Shown here piece by piece: positions 62,210 through 64,000 of a stretch of 64,000 nucleotides of DNA. Source of the DNA: Mesostigma viride (taxonomy: Eukaryota; Streptophyta; Mesostigmatophyceae; Mesostigmatales; Mesostigmataceae); the NCBI GenBank assembly GCA_009746045.1, contig RPFO01000076.1, forward strand, positions 4,195,617 through 4,259,616, read 5' to 3'. The first letter of the stretch is position 1. Each line of letters opens with the position of its first letter. The notes beneath the pieces are model-generated. The model was given only the letters and a program-made list of their open reading frames with translations. It did not search any database and was not told where the DNA came from. The position numbers and the translations under genes were made by a program.

Positions 62210-62931
62210 TAGGGTAACGGCAACAACACGTGCTGTACACACACGGAGCAACATAAGGTACGCCATCTCACAAAAGAAATGACACCAACATCACGTTTTA
62301 CGCCAAATAAACGGGGTGAGCAAACAAACATGGCAACAAATGCCGCACAAACAAGGTACAATACAACCTTCAACACAAAACACAGTGGCCATAACAGATA
62401 AACGCGCTTCATAGCAAAGAAAACAGGACGTGCAAAACATTACCGCCACAAAGGCGAACACAGGTAACGATTACTTCGTCACGATTCACAAATCAATGCC
62501 CGAGAGTAAACATAACGTCCGACATTACAGGCTATGCCGAAATGCACAGCCGAATTCGACACAAAGGACGTAAGCATTTGCATACAAGCAATGCTCTCAG
62601 CACAAAACAAAATAACACACGCGTCACAGGCACTCAACTCACGAAAACAAGTCGTAGACGACGATACAACGGCGCTTCACTACGCCGCAGACCAGTGCCA
62701 CAAATAGCGTGCAAAAACTCTGGATACACACTCCAGGTATGTAGAAAACGTCTCGTGGGAACAATACCAAAATGCGTGGGCCATTGCCACTGAACGCATT
62801 GCAAAATAAACACATAATTGCTGGAAGAACACAAAGAAAGAACCAGAAAACGCAGGCTTACAGCGCCTCACAATTTCCAGCAAGCACGACACAAAAGTCG
62901 ACATACAAGTTCATTTCCCACAGACAAAACA
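62210..62931 (-). other. 3' noncoding region of copia A, right part
   Basis: It corresponds to about 51628-52350 of copia B. Frames that are open in copia B are broken here, and vice versa, which argues that this region is untranslated. Confidence 0.75.
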
Positions 62932-64000
62932 TTAGGGCAACCTTGAGGAGTGGGGTCTGTGCATCCTGGGCGACAATTTCCAAGGGTCGTTGCAGCTAGC
63001 GCACTTGCAAATGCCATGCATATGGCCTGGCCGAACACCGTCAACTGACCGACGTGATGCCTTGGCAGCATTTTGCACCCGAGTTGACCGTTGGTGCTTG
63101 ACAACACTTTGGCTGACAGGTCGCTGTCCACGTCGTTGTCGGCTCGCTCGAGGCCTCGCGCCAGCACCGGACTTGGCAGTCCAGGACTTGGAAAAATTTG
63201 GCAGCTTGGTCGATTTCGCCCTCGCGTCACGAATTTGTTCCCCCTCAGTTAGGCTGGCAGCGTTCGAGCGCCGCGCCTTTGGTCTGGTCGCCGGACTTTG
63301 GTTACTAGCACCAGTATCACCTGGTATGCTGGCGGCGACAACGCGCTCCGCCTGCACTGGGCTGTTCTGGACCGCGGTTTCTGGAAGTACTTCAGCGTCT
63401 GACACGGACTTCTCCATTGCGCTGGAAACTTCTCGAATTGGCGTGAACTTCCACTGGGCCGGCGCAGAGTATAAAAAGCCACGCAGTGTGCGAGTAATGC
63501 CCAGTAGGCCGCCCCCGATCCCGCATACACGGGCAAGCATGGCCAGTATGACCGTTAGGCCCACGGCCAGCCACTCCGCCGCGTGTCCCGAGGCACGTGA
63601 GATGCTGCGCTCGCTGCTCGCCATTTTCTGCCCTTGGCAGGCAGCGTCGACGTCCTTGAAGCTCGTCGCCGAAGATTTCAGCTCTGGGATGGCGTCCATT
63701 GCTGCGTCCGCACCGCGCGCGGGCAAAAAGTAGGTGTTGTTCCTCGTCACGATGCTGCAGGGCCTGCTGTCCAGCACAGCAACCCGCTTGACGAGGTCGA
63801 CGTTGTGGCCATCCTTGACGAGCTGGCCGACAGATAAAAGTCGGGTGCTCAGCTTTGGAACGAGCAGCGCGTTTTGGAGGTGCACGTCTGCCTCCTGGCC
63901 CGGCAGCTTCAGCTTGACAGTCCCGATGGCTGTCGCCTTCAGTTTGCCGCCTGAGCCGGCGATTTCCCTGTTGTGAGGGTGCAGGCACACGAAATCCGAC
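62932..64000 (-). CDS. Protease and membrane-segment extension of copia A (partial)
   Basis: The frame is open across the window edge (no start is visible in the window) to a stop at 62932. It reads through the protease end (KATAIGTVKLKLPGQEAD, written in part; LLSVGQLVKDGHNVDL) without the shift present in copia B. It then contains the membrane segment AEWLAVGLTVILAMLARV, the basic region and a Cys-containing end (GICKCASCNDPWKL). Compared with copia B it has a 3-base deletion in the membrane segment and a 6-base insertion near GHMHGICK; both keep the frame. No integrase, RT or RNase H follows. Confidence 0.75.
   Translation of the reverse strand, partial: SDFVCLHPHNREIAGSGGKLKATAIGTVKLKLPGQEADVHLQNALLVPKLSTRLLSVGQLVKDGHNVDLVKRVAVLDSRPCSIVTRNNTYFLPARGADAAMDAIPELKSSATSFKDVDAACQGQKMASSERSISRASGHAAEWLAVGLTVILAMLARVCGIGGGLLGITRTLRGFLYSAPAQWKFTPIREVSSAMEKSVSDAEVLPETAVQNSPVQAERVVAASIPGDTGASNQSPATRPKARRSNAASLTEGEQIRDARAKSTKLPNFSKSWTAKSGAGARPRASRQRRGQRPVSQSVVKHQRSTRVQNAAKASRRSVDGVRPGHMHGICKCASCNDPWKLSPRMHRPHSSRLP

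Larger units (their letters stand above)
39765..64000 (-). mobile_element. Copia A: gag-PR-only copia element split by G3
   Basis: The 3' part (39765-41018) and the 5' part (62205-64000, running off the window) join into one element when G3 (41019-62204) is removed; copia B shows the unbroken order. On the minus strand it has protease, an unusual membrane-segment ORF, long 3' noncoding sequence and a 3' LTR. Its gag and 5' LTR lie to the right of the window. Confidence 0.88.

Overview
This window is eukaryotic nuclear DNA. It is almost entirely a pile of nested transposable elements around one recognisable host gene. That gene (21547-26937, three exons with GT-AG introns) is a Rhizobiales-like PPP-family phosphatase close to plant RLPH2. 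Together with Ty1/copia elements primed at initiator-tRNA-Met-type sites, a chromodomain Ty3/gypsy element and a PAT-type tyrosine-recombinase retrotransposon, it points to the green lineage, most likely a green or charophyte alga. The species cannot be named from sequence alone.

Layout. 1-9440: a minus-strand Ty1/copia element (C1) running off the left edge. It is interrupted by a young gag-only LTR element (2266-5464, TSD TTAAC) and a 333-bp foldback element (5835-6167, TSD GATAT). 9441-10315: the 3' end of a second C1-family copy on the plus strand. 10316-14000: a tRNA-like relic, then a 0.92-kb inverted-repeat pair around an unknown ORF, with a third truncated copy. 14001-15685: a transposon-end relic and a 5' fragment of a Ty3/gypsy element (G1). 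16737-21520: a PIF/Harbinger element with TIRs and TAA target duplication, ending 26 bp before the RLPH2 start codon. 21547-26937: the RLPH2-like gene, with a 2.4-kb repeat-bounded element in intron 2. 27869-30155: a TTAA-flanked TIR element with no transposase. 30186-31171: short retroposon and LINE-like fragments. 32562-36850: a plus-strand gypsy element (G2) with gag and a broken protease.

39765-64000 is a deep nest. A copia element (copia A, minus strand) is split by a chromovirus-type gypsy element (G3, 41019-62204, TSD AGAGG). G3 carries a second copy of the same copia family (copia B, 49067-53598, TSD AACCC), a complete PAT-like element with split direct repeats (56041-61372, no TSD) and a SINE-like insertion (47856-48305, 10-bp TSD). 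Each junction can be checked against an uninterrupted paralogue inside the window.

Most novel features: the G1/G3 gypsy family has a small ORF upstream of gag with an RNase H1 N-terminal (Cauli_VI-type) hybrid-binding domain, an Arg-Gly-rich ORF that starts in the LTR and crosses the primer-binding site, and a GC-rich extra ORF after the chromodomain. The PAT-like element has a 2A-like motif between RNase H and recombinase. C1 carries a retropepsin-like domain between integrase and RT. The copia A/B family has replaced integrase, RT and RNase H with a membrane-segment ORF whose indels stay in frame. Many pol genes are frameshifted; some single-base shifts in homopolymers could be assembly errors.
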